Assembly (NCBI GenBank): GCA_030536755.1
Contig: JAUNPJ010000004.1
Coordinates: forward strand, 1-64,000
Source of the DNA: Eubacteriales bacterium
GTDB lineage: Bacteria > Bacillota > Clostridia > Lachnospirales > Lachnospiraceae
Reading direction: 5' to 3'
Length of the DNA stretch: 64,000 bases
Part shown: in pieces, positions 1-8,269 of the stretch
Numbering within the stretch: position 1 is the first letter of the stretch
How the letters are laid out: each line of letters opens with the position of its first letter
The notes under the pieces: model-generated
Databases searched by the model: none
Seen by the model: only the letters and a program-made list of their open reading frames with translations
Told to the model about the DNA's origin: nothing
Position numbers and translations under genes: made by a program

Positions 1-53
1 AGAAAAAGCAAGAAAATCGACATGCCTGTGCGGTGGTATCCCTCCCGGGCGAG

Positions 54-252
54 TGCAGGTCATGTGGAAAGACTCCGGAAGTTATCGACCCGAAAACCCT
101 GCCGTTTGAAAGTGTTACGTTGACCAGGAAAGTGGTGCACATACGACCACCCCGACAAACAGGAATTTCAGCCTTTGGGATAGAACTATTATATTCGAGG
201 GATATAAGAAAGTCAAAGTGAAAGTAGCCGGGACAGGTACCTGTCCCCTGTC
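54..252. repeat. Diverged dispersed repeat, copy A
   Basis: This stretch resembles 30363-30482. A 14-base block (59-72) is identical, and a 29-base block (118-146) matches 30440-30468 at 26 of 29 positions. Both copies are followed by CTGTCCCCTGT. The stretch between the blocks differs in length and sequence. Read in one frame, both contain a phrase like LTRKVV(H/Y)IR, so it may be a remnant of coding sequence, but no complete gene is visible. It ends in the perfect 18-base palindrome at 230-247. Confidence 0.5.
230..247. repeat. Perfect 18-bp palindrome
   Basis: GGGACAGGTACCTGTCCC is its own reverse complement. It lies about 20 bases upstream of the -35 of the hydratase promoter. It could be an operator, or part of the dispersed GGGAC/GTCCC repeat seen again near 30470 and 52715. 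No regulator is encoded nearby. Confidence 0.5.
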
Positions 253-264
253 CGAAGAAAATGT

Positions 265-293
265 TTGAAACTTTTCGACAAATACTTTATAAT
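265..293 (+). promoter_or_regulatory. Sigma-A-type promoter of the hydratase gene
   Basis: TTGAAA (265-270), a 17-base spacer and TATAAT (288-293). It lies 34 bases before the ATG at 328, which has the ribosome binding site AGGAGG. Confidence 0.7.
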
Positions 294-327
294 GGATAGA
301 TAATATTGAATAAGAGGAGGAAATATT

Positions 328-2586
328 ATGAAATTGTACGAGAAAGGTGTGTACCTGGTACACGGTACTGAGATTGTAGAAGATCCTGCGGCTGCCGGTC
401 TTACAACTTCTCAGGAAGAAGCAGCAAAAAATACCATTGCCTATGGCATTTTGAAAGAACACAATACCAGCGGCAACATGGAGAAACTGCAGATTAAGTT
501 TGATAAACTGACATCTCATGACATTACCTTTGTAGGTATTATTCAGACAGCGCGTGCGTCTGGTCTGGAGAAATTCCCGGTTCCCTATGTTCTGACCAAC
601 TGTCACAACTCTCTTTGTGCAGTAGGAGGAACAATCAACGAGGATGATCATATGTTTGGTCTTACCTGTGCGAAAAAATACGGCGGCATGTATGTTCCGC
701 CTCATCAGGCTGTTATTCACCAGTTTGCGCGTGAGATGCTGGCAGGCTGCGGAAAAATGATTCTTGGTTCTGACAGCCATACCCGCTATGGTGCACTTGG
801 TACGATGGCTATGGGCGAGGGCGGTCCTGAGCTGGTAAAACAGCTTCTGGAGCAGACCTATGATATCAATATGCCGGGTGTGGTAGGTGTTTATCTGAAA
901 GGTGCACCGATTCCAGGTGTAGGACCGCAGGACGTGGCACTGGCTATCATCGGAAAAGTATTTGAAAACGGTTATGTAAAGAATAAAGTTATGGAATTTG
1001 TCGGACCTGGTGTTTCCAGTCTGTCTGCAGATTTCCGTATTGGAATCGACGTTATGACAACAGAGACCACCTGTTTATCTTCCATCTGGAGAACTGATGA
1101 GAAGATTCAGGAATTCTTTGAGATCCATGGAAGAAGCGAAGAATACAAAGAGCTGAATCCTGGAGATGTGGCTTACTATGACGGCATGATCGAGATCGAC
1201 TTAAGCGAGATTCGACCAATGATCGCAATGCCGTTCCACCCAAGCAATACATATACCATCGATGAGGTAAATGAAAATCTCGAAGACGTGCTCAACGACG
1301 TAGAAAAACGTGCGATGGTAAGTCTGGACGGCAAAGTAGACTTCACTCTGAAGAATAAAGTGATTGACGGCAAATTGTATGTAGATCAGGGTATTATTGC
1401 CGGATGTGCCGGCGGTGGATTTGAAAATATCTGTGATGCGGCAGATATTCTGCGCGGCGCAAGTATTGGAAATGATAAGTTTACTTTAAGCGTATATCCT
1501 GCAAGTACACCGATTTATATGGAACTTGCCAAGAATGGAGTTCTGGCTGATTTGATTCAGACAGGTGCTGTTGTAAAAACTGCATTCTGCGGTCCATGTT
1601 TCGGTGCAGGTGATACACCGGCAAACAATGCGTTTAGTATCCGTCATTCTACAAGAAACTTCCCGAACCGTGAAGGTTCTAAGATTCAGAATGGCCAGAT
1701 TTCCTCTGTGGCTCTTATGGATGCGCGTTCCATCGCAGCGACAGCCGCAAACAAAGGCTTCCTGACACCTGCGACAGAATTTGCGGGAGAGTACAGACAT
1801 CCGCAGTATTTCTTTGACAAGACAATTTATGAAAATCGTGTATTTGACAGTCATGGTGTGGCTGATCCGGAGACTGAGATTCAGTTTGGTCCAAACATCA
1901 AAGACTGGCCGCAGATGCCTGCACTGGCAGATAACCTGGTATTGAAGGTCGTATCTGAGATTCACGATCCTGTTACAACAACGGATGAACTGATTCCATC
2001 CGGCGAAACTTCTTCTTATCGTTCCAATCCGCTGGGACTGGCTGAGTTTGCTCTTTCCAGAAAAGACCCGGCTTATGTGGGACGTGCGAAAGAAGTGCAG
2101 AAAGCGGAGAAGGCAATTCAGGCAGGAGAGTGTCCGGTGGATGCGCTTCCGGAGCTGAAGCCTGTCATGGATACGATTAAGAAAGCGTATCCGGAAGTAG
2201 GAAAAGACAATCTTGGCGTTGGAAGTACGATTTTTGCAGTAAAACCTGGCGATGGTTCTGCACGTGAGCAGGCGGCATCCTGCCAGAAGGTTCTTGGCGG
2301 ATGGGCAAACATTGCCAACGAATATGCGACAAAGAGATATCGTTCCAACCTGATCAACTGGGGTATGCTTCCATTCCTGATTCCGGCTGGAGATCTTCCG
2401 TTCAAAAACGGCGATTACATTTTTGTTCCGGATGTGAAAAAAGCTGTGGAAGAGAAAGCTGACAGCATCAAGGCTTATGTGGTTGGCGAGGAACTGAAAG
2501 AGTTCACAATGACTTTGGGCGAGCTGACCGACGATGAGCGCGAGATTATCCTGAAGGGTTGTCTGATCAACTATAATAGAAAATAA
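328..2586 (+). CDS. Aconitase-family hydratase (YbhJ-like)
   Basis: This 752-residue protein has the aconitase architecture: the substrate/cofactor motif [10 protein letters not shown] near residue 150 and the three expected [4Fe-4S] cysteines, C360 in GCAGGG and C421/C424 in CGPC. A swivel-like C-terminal domain follows. Its length and overall form match the YbhJ branch (about 750 residues), whose substrate is not established, rather than canonical AcnA (about 890). It is monocistronic, with its own promoter and a strong terminator. It probably catalyses an aconitase-type dehydration/hydration in the cytoplasm. A role as the citrate-cycle aconitase is possible but not shown. Confidence 0.85.
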   Translation: MKLYEKGVYLVHGTEIVEDPAAAGLTTSQEEAAKNTIAYGILKEHNTSGNMEKLQIKFDKLTSHDITFVGIIQTARASGLEKFPVPYVLTNCHNSLCAVGGTINEDDHMFGLTCAKKYGGMYVPPHQAVIHQFAREMLAGCGKMILGSDSHTRYGALGTMAMGEGGPELVKQLLEQTYDINMPGVVGVYLKGAPIPGVGPQDVALAIIGKVFENGYVKNKVMEFVGPGVSSLSADFRIGIDVMTTETTCLSSIWRTDEKIQEFFEIHGRSEEYKELNPGDVAYYDGMIEIDLSEIRPMIAMPFHPSNTYTIDEVNENLEDVLNDVEKRAMVSLDGKVDFTLKNKVIDGKLYVDQGIIAGCAGGGFENICDAADILRGASIGNDKFTLSVYPASTPIYMELAKNGVLADLIQTGAVVKTAFCGPCFGAGDTPANNAFSIRHSTRNFPNREGSKIQNGQISSVALMDARSIAATAANKGFLTPATEFAGEYRHPQYFFDKTIYENRVFDSHGVADPETEIQFGPNIKDWPQMPALADNLVLKVVSEIHDPVTTTDELIPSGETSSYRSNPLGLAEFALSRKDPAYVGRAKEVQKAEKAIQAGECPVDALPELKPVMDTIKKAYPEVGKDNLGVGSTIFAVKPGDGSAREQAASCQKVLGGWANIANEYATKRYRSNLINWGMLPFLIPAGDLPFKNGDYIFVPDVKKAVEEKADSIKAYVVGEELKEFTMTLGELTDDEREIILKGCLINYNRK

Positions 2587-2594
2587 AAAAGCGA

Positions 2595-2637
2595 AAGCTG
2601 CTGTGCAGGGAGTTTCCCTTGTGCGGCAGCTTTTTTG
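2595..2637 (+). terminator. Rho-independent terminator after the hydratase gene
   Basis: A long GC-rich hairpin begins AAGCTGC and closes GCAGCTT, with inner arms around a TTTC loop. It is followed by a run of Ts and lies 9 bases past the stop codon. Confidence 0.85.
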
Positions 2638-2639
2638 CG

Positions 2640-3560
2640 CATATCTGTGAGGGTACTGAACAGATACGCGAATTGTTTGAAAAGATTAATTGCATAAACA
2701 ATTTTGAAAATAAAACAATAATTAACAGTTTTAAAAATAAAAAATAGATAATTTTTACAAAATAGTATTGACAAATCGAAAAGCGTCTGCTATTATACAT
2801 ACATAAACAAAAACAACCAATCAGAAATCCTTTTCATAATGATAGAATATATGTTACGAAAAAGGCTGATTCAAATTTATGGAGGTATGGTCCAATGAGA
2901 ACTACATGACAATTTCATCAATATGAGAGTGGTAATGCTTAACGGTTCCTGCAAGAAAGTTTCAGCAGTTGAATGAAATGTTGAAGTATCCGGAAGAAGA
3001 AAAAGGATGTACGAAATCTGCTGAATGATTGATTTGTTAGCACTCATATTGAATACTACCACAAACCTGTTACAAGTCTTTCTGATTCGTGTAAAGAAAC
3101 GAATATAAGAAAAAGTGTAACTACTTGTTTTTGAACAGGAAAGACATTTTGAGATTCCTTTTCATTTGTTTTTTGTTTCCTATATAAGAATTTATTTTTA
3201 CACTCAGCGAAACAAATGTCAATTTGAAGTAACGAATGATAAGAATGAATCATTGTTTATAGAAGATGATTTATGAATAAGCATCTAATCATATGGGAAA
3301 TGATTTGAGAAACAAAAAAATTGAAAATGGATCGAAGCTTGCATCAGAAGAATATTTGCCATCAACAAATATTATCAAAAATATAAAATAAAAATCTTTC
3401 TAAGAGAATAAGTGTTATTTGGGTGAGATAAGATTTATTCGCGAGCAGGGATAAAATACGAAAACATAAAATTTTTTAAAAACAAAATTGAATAGTGTCA
3501 GATAACCGAGTTGGAAAATAAGATTAGAAAAACGAGGTAAACAAAAATTGAATAGTGAAG
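2640..3560. other. AT-rich gene-free stretch
   Basis: About 0.9 kb that is much richer in A and T than its neighbours and has no reading frame with a ribosome binding site and recognisable product. A 17-base phrase (AACAAAATTGAATAGTG) at 3481-3497 recurs with one extra A at 3540-3557. A short possible gene remnant lies at 2923. It looks like decayed sequence. Confidence 0.6.
2923..2976 (+). pseudogene. Possible remnant of an NAD(P)H-dependent FMN reductase
   Basis: The reading MRVVMLNGSCKK resembles the start of flavodoxin-fold NADPH-dependent FMN reductases, which often begin MKVxxINGSxRK. It stops after 17 codons, and no downstream frame continues the family. A strong ribosome binding site lies 40 bases upstream. 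This is a weak call from a dozen residues. Confidence 0.25.
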
Positions 3561-3566
3561 AAAATT

Positions 3567-3611
3567 AAGACGACCATCATTTTGCAATTAAGTGAAAATG
3601 GTGGTCGTCTT
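3567..3611 (-). terminator. Hairpin terminator downstream of the antiporter gene
   Basis: Near-perfect inverted repeat with arms AAGACGACCA and TGGTCGTCTT extended by ATTTT/AAAAT. It lies just past the stop of the minus-strand antiporter gene and could act in both directions. Confidence 0.7.
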
Positions 3612-3621
3612 GTTTGTGTGT

Positions 3622-4575
3622 TTATCTCATTAAAATATAAATGAAAAATGCAATATAAATCGGTAAGATAACAGCGGCTTCTTTGCGGCTGATTTCTTTT
3701 TTGTGAAAAGCAAAAATATAAACAATGATGCTGGAACCAAGAAGAATCAGGGTATCGTATACGGTTTCAGCAGTCACTGCAATCGGATGCAGAGCTGAGG
3801 AGGAACCGAGGATCAGCAAAATGTTAAAAAGATTGGATCCTACGACATTTCCCAGTGCCAGATCACTTTCCCCTTTTTTGGCGGCCACGACAGAAGTTAC
3901 GAGTTCCGGCAGGGATGTGCCGAGAGCCACAATGGTAAGACCGATGAAGTTTTCGCTCAATCCGAAGGATGCGGCGATTTTTGAAGCACAGTCAACAACG
4001 AGATCTCCGCCGTAGACAATCGCTGCAATTCCTCCGACAATATAGAGAATCGTCAGGGGTGCAGATAAAACCTGAAAATCTCCCATCTCCTGGATTTCTT
4101 TGCGGGCCTTCAGTGCGTCTTTGACGGTAGATACAACATAGGCGATAAACAATGCCAGAAGGATCAGACCCTCCACGCGTGAGAGCATGGATGCTTTTTC
4201 ACCGTGATACATGGTTGGGATATACATAACCAGGAGCAGCACAGTGGCAAAGATGGAGACAGGAAAATCTTTTTTCAGCACGGAGGTCTGAATCGGCATA
4301 CTCCGAATCAAAGCACTGCAGCCGATGACAACCAGCAGGTTAAACAAGTTTGATCCGACGACGTTGCTTAAAGCAAGTGCATTTTTCCCGGCGAGAGCAG
4401 CGGTGATACTGACGGAAGCCTCCGGCATACTGGTTCCGAATGCAACAATGGTCAGACCGATGATTACACTTGGGATTTTTAACAGTTTGGCAACGCTGGA
4501 ACTTCCCATGACAAAGAAGTCAGCGCCCTTGATCAAAAGGACGAAGCCAAGAATGAGCAGTACATAAGTTGACAT
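3622..4575 (-). CDS. Calcium/cation antiporter (CaCA family, YrbG-like)
   Basis: A 317-residue membrane protein with the two inverted alpha-repeats of the CaCA superfamily: AFGTSMPEASVS followed by NVVGSNLFN in the first half, and ALGTSLPELVTS followed by NVVGSNLFN in the second. About ten hydrophobic segments are seen. The family exchanges Ca2+ (or related cations) for Na+ or H+ across the cytoplasmic membrane. It is a lone gene, divergent from the pseudouridine synthase gene. The ion specificity cannot be read from the sequence. Confidence 0.9.
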   Translation of the reverse strand: MSTYVLLILGFVLLIKGADFFVMGSSSVAKLLKIPSVIIGLTIVAFGTSMPEASVSITAALAGKNALALSNVVGSNLFNLLVVIGCSALIRSMPIQTSVLKKDFPVSIFATVLLLVMYIPTMYHGEKASMLSRVEGLILLALFIAYVVSTVKDALKARKEIQEMGDFQVLSAPLTILYIVGGIAAIVYGGDLVVDCASKIAASFGLSENFIGLTIVALGTSLPELVTSVVAAKKGESDLALGNVVGSNLFNILLILGSSSALHPIAVTAETVYDTLILLGSSIIVYIFAFHKKEISRKEAAVILPIYIAFFIYILMR

Positions 4576-4702
4576 AATTCCTCCAATAATGTAAGATATA
4601 AAATTCTAAAATATTTGCAAAATAAGTATGGCAACAGATGGAACAATTGTCAAGGGAAATATGATATACTGGAGGCAGTAAAATTGTTAACGGAGGAAGA
4701 AC

Positions 4703-5407
4703 ATGCGTATTTTGAATATTCAACCATATATTCGATATGAAGATAAAGATATTCTGGTCTGTTATAAGCCGGCGGGACTGGCAGTGCAGAGTGCCCGCAT
4801 GGGGCAAATGGATCTGGAGAGCCTTTTGAAAAATTATGAAGTTTCCAAAAATCCGGGACAGATGCCCTTTGTGGGAGTGGTGCATCGTCTGGACCAGCCA
4901 GTGGAAGGGCTTCTTGTATTTGGAAAAAACAGAAAGGCAGCTGCGAAATTGAATCAGAGTCTTGCGCAGGAGGGACTGGGCAAAAAATATCTGGCAGTGG
5001 TGCATGGAACTGTGAATGAGAAGGGACGGCTGGAGGATTATCTCAAAAAAGATGCACGGCAGAATGCCTCTTTTGTGGTGGAAGAGGGAACGCCGCAGAG
5101 CAAAAAAGCTGTTTTGCGTTATGCTCCTTTGAAGATAAAAGATTCGATGACTCTGGTGGAGATTGAAATTGACACGGGAAGACATCATCAGATCCGTGTG
5201 CAGATGTCGCATGCGGGAATGCCGCTTGCCGGTGATCACAAATACGGGAAAGAGGATGACGTGGATACGGTGGCACTCTGTGCACACAAAATTGCCTTCC
5301 CTCATCCTGTGACCGGCAAAAAAATGAAGTTTGAAATTCGCCCGCAGGGAGTTGTTTTTCAGTCTTTTTTGCAGATGAAGCATAAAAAAGAGGAAACACT
5401 GTCATAA
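4703..5407 (+). CDS. RluA-family RNA pseudouridine synthase
   Basis: This 234-residue enzyme carries the RluA catalytic motif as HRLDQPVEG with the nucleophilic aspartate at residue 64, then LGKKYLAVVHG and the GRHHQIRVQMSH block typical of the family. The commonest form of the motif is HRLDxxTSG, so the VEG variant is a little unusual. There is no N-terminal S4 domain, as in the short RluA/TruC-like members, so the target (rRNA or tRNA) is not known. The ATG is preceded by GGAGGA. The next gene starts about 40 bases downstream, probably co-transcribed. Confidence 0.9.
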   Translation: MRILNIQPYIRYEDKDILVCYKPAGLAVQSARMGQMDLESLLKNYEVSKNPGQMPFVGVVHRLDQPVEGLLVFGKNRKAAAKLNQSLAQEGLGKKYLAVVHGTVNEKGRLEDYLKKDARQNASFVVEEGTPQSKKAVLRYAPLKIKDSMTLVEIEIDTGRHHQIRVQMSHAGMPLAGDHKYGKEDDVDTVALCAHKIAFPHPVTGKKMKFEIRPQGVVFQSFLQMKHKKEETLS

Positions 5408-5449
5408 TAAGAGCATCAAGGCAAAAGATGCGGGAAGGTGTGTGACAGT

Positions 5450-6481
5450 GTGCAGGCGGGATGGAAGAGATATTTGAGTATGATAGGAATAATAGCCGGT
5501 GTATATGTGGGATTGCGGTACATATTTCCGGTTATGATTCCTTTTTTTATTGGGTGGCTGATGGCAGCCTGGATGTATCCGCGTGTATGTATGCTGGAAC
5601 GAAAATTCAAGATTAAACGAAGTATCTGGGCCGGGGTTTTTATGTCCGGGGCAGCAGTGCTGACGGTGTTTCTTCTATATAAAATTGGTGTTGTATGTGC
5701 AGATCAGATAGCTGCCTGGATGGAGAAGTATCCTGCTTTTGAAGCGTATTGTGGAAAACTTATGAGAAAATGCTGTGAGGCAGTGGAAAACACAACAGGA
5801 ATTTCACAGGCACGGACGCAGACATTTTTGATGGATTGTGCGGAAAAAATCAGTGACGCCTGTATTTCGGGTATGGGCAGCAAAATGTTTTTTAAAGTTA
5901 TAAACTGGGCAAAAGCTATGGTTTTGGTGATCAGCGGTGCGGTCATTGCAGTTATCTCAGGCGTGTTGTTTGTAAAGGATCTGGCGGAAATCAGAAAACA
6001 GCTTCGTACGTTTCGCTTTTATCCGAAGTGGAGGCGCGTGCTGCTTCGACTGAAAGAGACCGGTGCCGCATATATGAAGGCACAGGTTATCATTATGGCA
6101 GTCATTGCGGCAATCTGTGTGGGAGTGCTTTGGATCATGAAAAACCCTTATTATCTGGTACTTGGAATCGGATTGGGCGTTATGGATGCGCTTCCCGTGA
6201 TCGGTACCGGTCTGGTGACTTATCCTGCGGCGATTATTTTCTTTTTGAAGGGAGATTTGGTGATGGCGGCCGGGTTTCTGATCATTGAATTGCTGACAAG
6301 TGTGGTGAGGGAATTGATGGAACCTCGTCTGATCGGAAAAAAGGTCGGGACTTACCCGGTTGTGATCATGGCGGCCGTGTATGTCGGATTGTTTGTGTTT
6401 GGAATCTGGGGATTTGTGCTGGGACCGGTGGCACTTCTTCTGATCTATTCCATTGGGAAGGAGTGGGATATTTGGGATTAA
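5450..6481 (+). CDS. YtvI/AI-2E-family membrane protein
   Basis: About 343 residues with hydrophobic segments near both ends and the C-terminal signature LGIGLGVMDALPVIGTG followed by a REL(M/L)EPRLIG motif, as in the PerM/AI-2E/YtvI family. Spore formers use YtvI as a sporulation membrane protein; other members are transporters of uncertain substrate. The start is uncertain. GTG at 5450 follows GGAAGG by 11 bases, an upstream in-frame GTG lies inside that ribosome binding site (5438), and ATG at 5480 is also possible. Confidence 0.75.
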   Translation: MQAGWKRYLSMIGIIAGVYVGLRYIFPVMIPFFIGWLMAAWMYPRVCMLERKFKIKRSIWAGVFMSGAAVLTVFLLYKIGVVCADQIAAWMEKYPAFEAYCGKLMRKCCEAVENTTGISQARTQTFLMDCAEKISDACISGMGSKMFFKVINWAKAMVLVISGAVIAVISGVLFVKDLAEIRKQLRTFRFYPKWRRVLLRLKETGAAYMKAQVIIMAVIAAICVGVLWIMKNPYYLVLGIGLGVMDALPVIGTGLVTYPAAIIFFLKGDLVMAAGFLIIELLTSVVRELMEPRLIGKKVGTYPVVIMAAVYVGLFVFGIWGFVLGPVALLLIYSIGKEWDIWD

Positions 6482-6505
6482 TCTGTGAAAAAAATATTAA
6501 AACTC

Positions 6506-6533
6506 TGGACGAAAAACAAAAAATGTGTATAAT
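6506..6533 (+). promoter_or_regulatory. Predicted promoter of the orphan binding-protein gene
   Basis: TGGACG, a 16-base spacer and TATAAT (6528-6533), 54 bases before the ATG. Confidence 0.5.
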
Positions 6534-6587
6534 CAAAAATGTTAGAAATCCGTAAAGATAGTGTAAATAAAGAAAGTAGGAAATAAA

Positions 6588-7694
6588 ATGAAAAAAGGAT
6601 TGTTGGCATTTTTGTGTGTGGCAGCAGTTGGATTGACAGCTTTGGGATATAAGGAAGAATTACCCTCGCCTGTACAGGTGCAGGCTGGAGTTACAGTCAC
6701 TCCAACGGTAAGCAGTACGGCGGCACCTGCGAAAGAAGAGGATAAAATAGAGTCACCGATTAAGATTGATACGAGTATTCCGATTGAAAAGGGAGCGCGT
6801 ATCGCGGTTGTTGTAAAATCAGTCAGTACAGGTTATTGGAAAGACTTTCAGAAGAATATGGAAATGGCAGTGGATTATTTGAATCAAGCATATGGATATA
6901 CAGGTGCAGATAAGATTACCATGACTTACGAAGGTCCGAAAGAGGAATCTGATGTGACAACACAGATCAATACCATTGACGCAGTGCTGGCAGAGAATCC
7001 TTCTGTATTGTGCCTGGCTGCCAGTGATGTGAATTCCTGTGAGGCTCAGTTGGAGACTGCAAAGGAAAATGGAATTCCGGTTATTATGTTTGACTCGAAT
7101 GTTTCCAGTAATCTGGCGAGCGTATTTTGCGGAACAAATAATGTGAAGGCCGGGGCCACGGCAGCAGATAAGCTGTGCAGAGCAATCGGCAATGACGGTG
7201 AAGTGGCTGTGGTTGCACATGAAAATGCTGCACAGACCAGCAAGGACCGGGTGCGCGGATTCCGCAGACGCATTCAGAATAAGCATCCAAATGTAACGTT
7301 GAACTCCATTACATTTAAAAATGGAGAAGAAAAACTGGAAGATAACGTGCGTAAGGTATTGGAATCACATCCAGATCTGAAGGGGATTTTCTGTACCAAT
7401 CCGGAGGCAGCGGAAACAGTGTTGAACATTTTGAAGGAATATCCGGATCGGGAAATTCAGGTAGTGGGATTTGATTCCGGAAGTATTCAGAAAAAAGCGA
7501 TTGCCGAAGGTATAGAATATGGTGTGATTGCGCAAGATACTTATCAGATGGCATTTGAGACAATCTGGGCGGCGGCTTGTTCTACGGCGAAAGACGAAGA
7601 AGAAGTGCAAAATACATCGGAAAACATTTACGTAAAGCATATTTGGGTAAATCAGAAGAATTTAGAAAAAAATGAAAAATATTTATACGATTAG
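6588..7694 (+). CDS. Sugar-type periplasmic binding protein with altered lipobox
   Basis: A 368-residue protein with an N-terminal signal, a low-complexity Thr/Ser/Ala-rich linker (about residues 30-60) and a type-1 periplasmic binding fold (Peripla_BP_4, ribose/xylose class) from about residue 68. Typical motifs are VVKSVSTGYWKDF, VIMFDSNV and VVGFDSGS. The signal ends LTALG followed by Tyr21 (TAT, 6648-6650), where the Gram-positive lipoprotein version would have Cys. It may be secreted by signal peptidase I or stay anchored by its signal. No permease or ATPase gene is adjacent. It sits between its own promoter and terminator, so its partner must be elsewhere. Confidence 0.8.
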   Translation: MKKGLLAFLCVAAVGLTALGYKEELPSPVQVQAGVTVTPTVSSTAAPAKEEDKIESPIKIDTSIPIEKGARIAVVVKSVSTGYWKDFQKNMEMAVDYLNQAYGYTGADKITMTYEGPKEESDVTTQINTIDAVLAENPSVLCLAASDVNSCEAQLETAKENGIPVIMFDSNVSSNLASVFCGTNNVKAGATAADKLCRAIGNDGEVAVVAHENAAQTSKDRVRGFRRRIQNKHPNVTLNSITFKNGEEKLEDNVRKVLESHPDLKGIFCTNPEAAETVLNILKEYPDREIQVVGFDSGSIQKKAIAEGIEYGVIAQDTYQMAFETIWAAACSTAKDEEEVQNTSENIYVKHIWVNQKNLEKNEKYLYD

Positions 7695-7720
7695 ATAAAG
7701 CAATACAATGCACAAAAAGG

Positions 7721-7761
7721 CATGGGAAATTGGAGCGTGTGAAGATTTCCCATGTTTTTTT
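7721..7761 (+). terminator. Terminator after the orphan binding-protein gene
   Basis: Perfect 10-base arms CATGGGAAAT and ATTTCCCATG around a 14-base loop, followed by seven Ts. Confidence 0.9.
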
Positions 7762-7815
7762 ATACAAAGAAATGGACGTTTTGTAGGAAAATACAGGCAA
7801 CGTGACGGATTTTGT

Positions 7816-7844
7816 TTGATTTTTGTCAAAGTCTATGGTAGTAT
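7816..7844 (+). promoter_or_regulatory. Predicted promoter of the V-type ATPase operon
   Basis: TTGATT (7816-7821), a 17-base spacer and TAGTAT (7839-7844). It lies 30 bases before the GTG start of the first subunit gene, after the previous terminator. Confidence 0.5.
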
Positions 7845-7873
7845 TTTACTATACGCGAAAAGGTGGTGATAAG

Positions 7874-8182
7874 GTGGTACAGGAAACGATCAAGGTGGTA
7901 CAGGAAGCTGAGGCCAAAGCGGATGAGATTCTCAAAGACGCAGGAACTCAGTGTGCCGAAATTGTGGAAGCGGCCAGGGCCGAAGCGAAACAGTTAAAAG
8001 AGGCCAAGATCAAAGAGGCCAAAGACCAGGCACAAAAAGCCATGGAAGTTTCCAAAAAGGAGTCCGATCAAACAATGGAATCTGTGGAAGCGGACATTCA
8101 GAAGGAAATTGCTGCACTCAAAAAATCCGCAGCAAAAAAGGAAGCACAGGCAATTGACGAAGTAATCGCGCAGTTGTACTAA
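7874..8182 (+). CDS. V-type ATPase subunit G/H-like peripheral-stalk protein
   Basis: About 102 residues, almost wholly charged and alanine-rich coiled coil (EAEAKADEILKDA, then repeated AKEAK-type runs), as in archaeal AhaH and eukaryotic subunit G, which pair with subunit E to form the peripheral stalk. The GTG at 7874 is chosen because AAGGTGG lies 7 bases upstream; an in-frame TTG at 7823 has no ribosome binding site. It is the first gene of the nine-gene operon, next to subunit I, the usual place for this subunit. Confidence 0.75.
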   Translation: MVQETIKVVQEAEAKADEILKDAGTQCAEIVEAARAEAKQLKEAKIKEAKDQAQKAMEVSKKESDQTMESVEADIQKEIAALKKSAAKKEAQAIDEVIAQLY

Positions 8183-8269
8183 GTGCTATTTTTGTAAGAA
8201 ATTTTAAATTTCTTCAGAAAAAAGAAAAAAAGGGAAAAAAAGGAAAAAAGGAAAAGGAGGGATGCTGAT

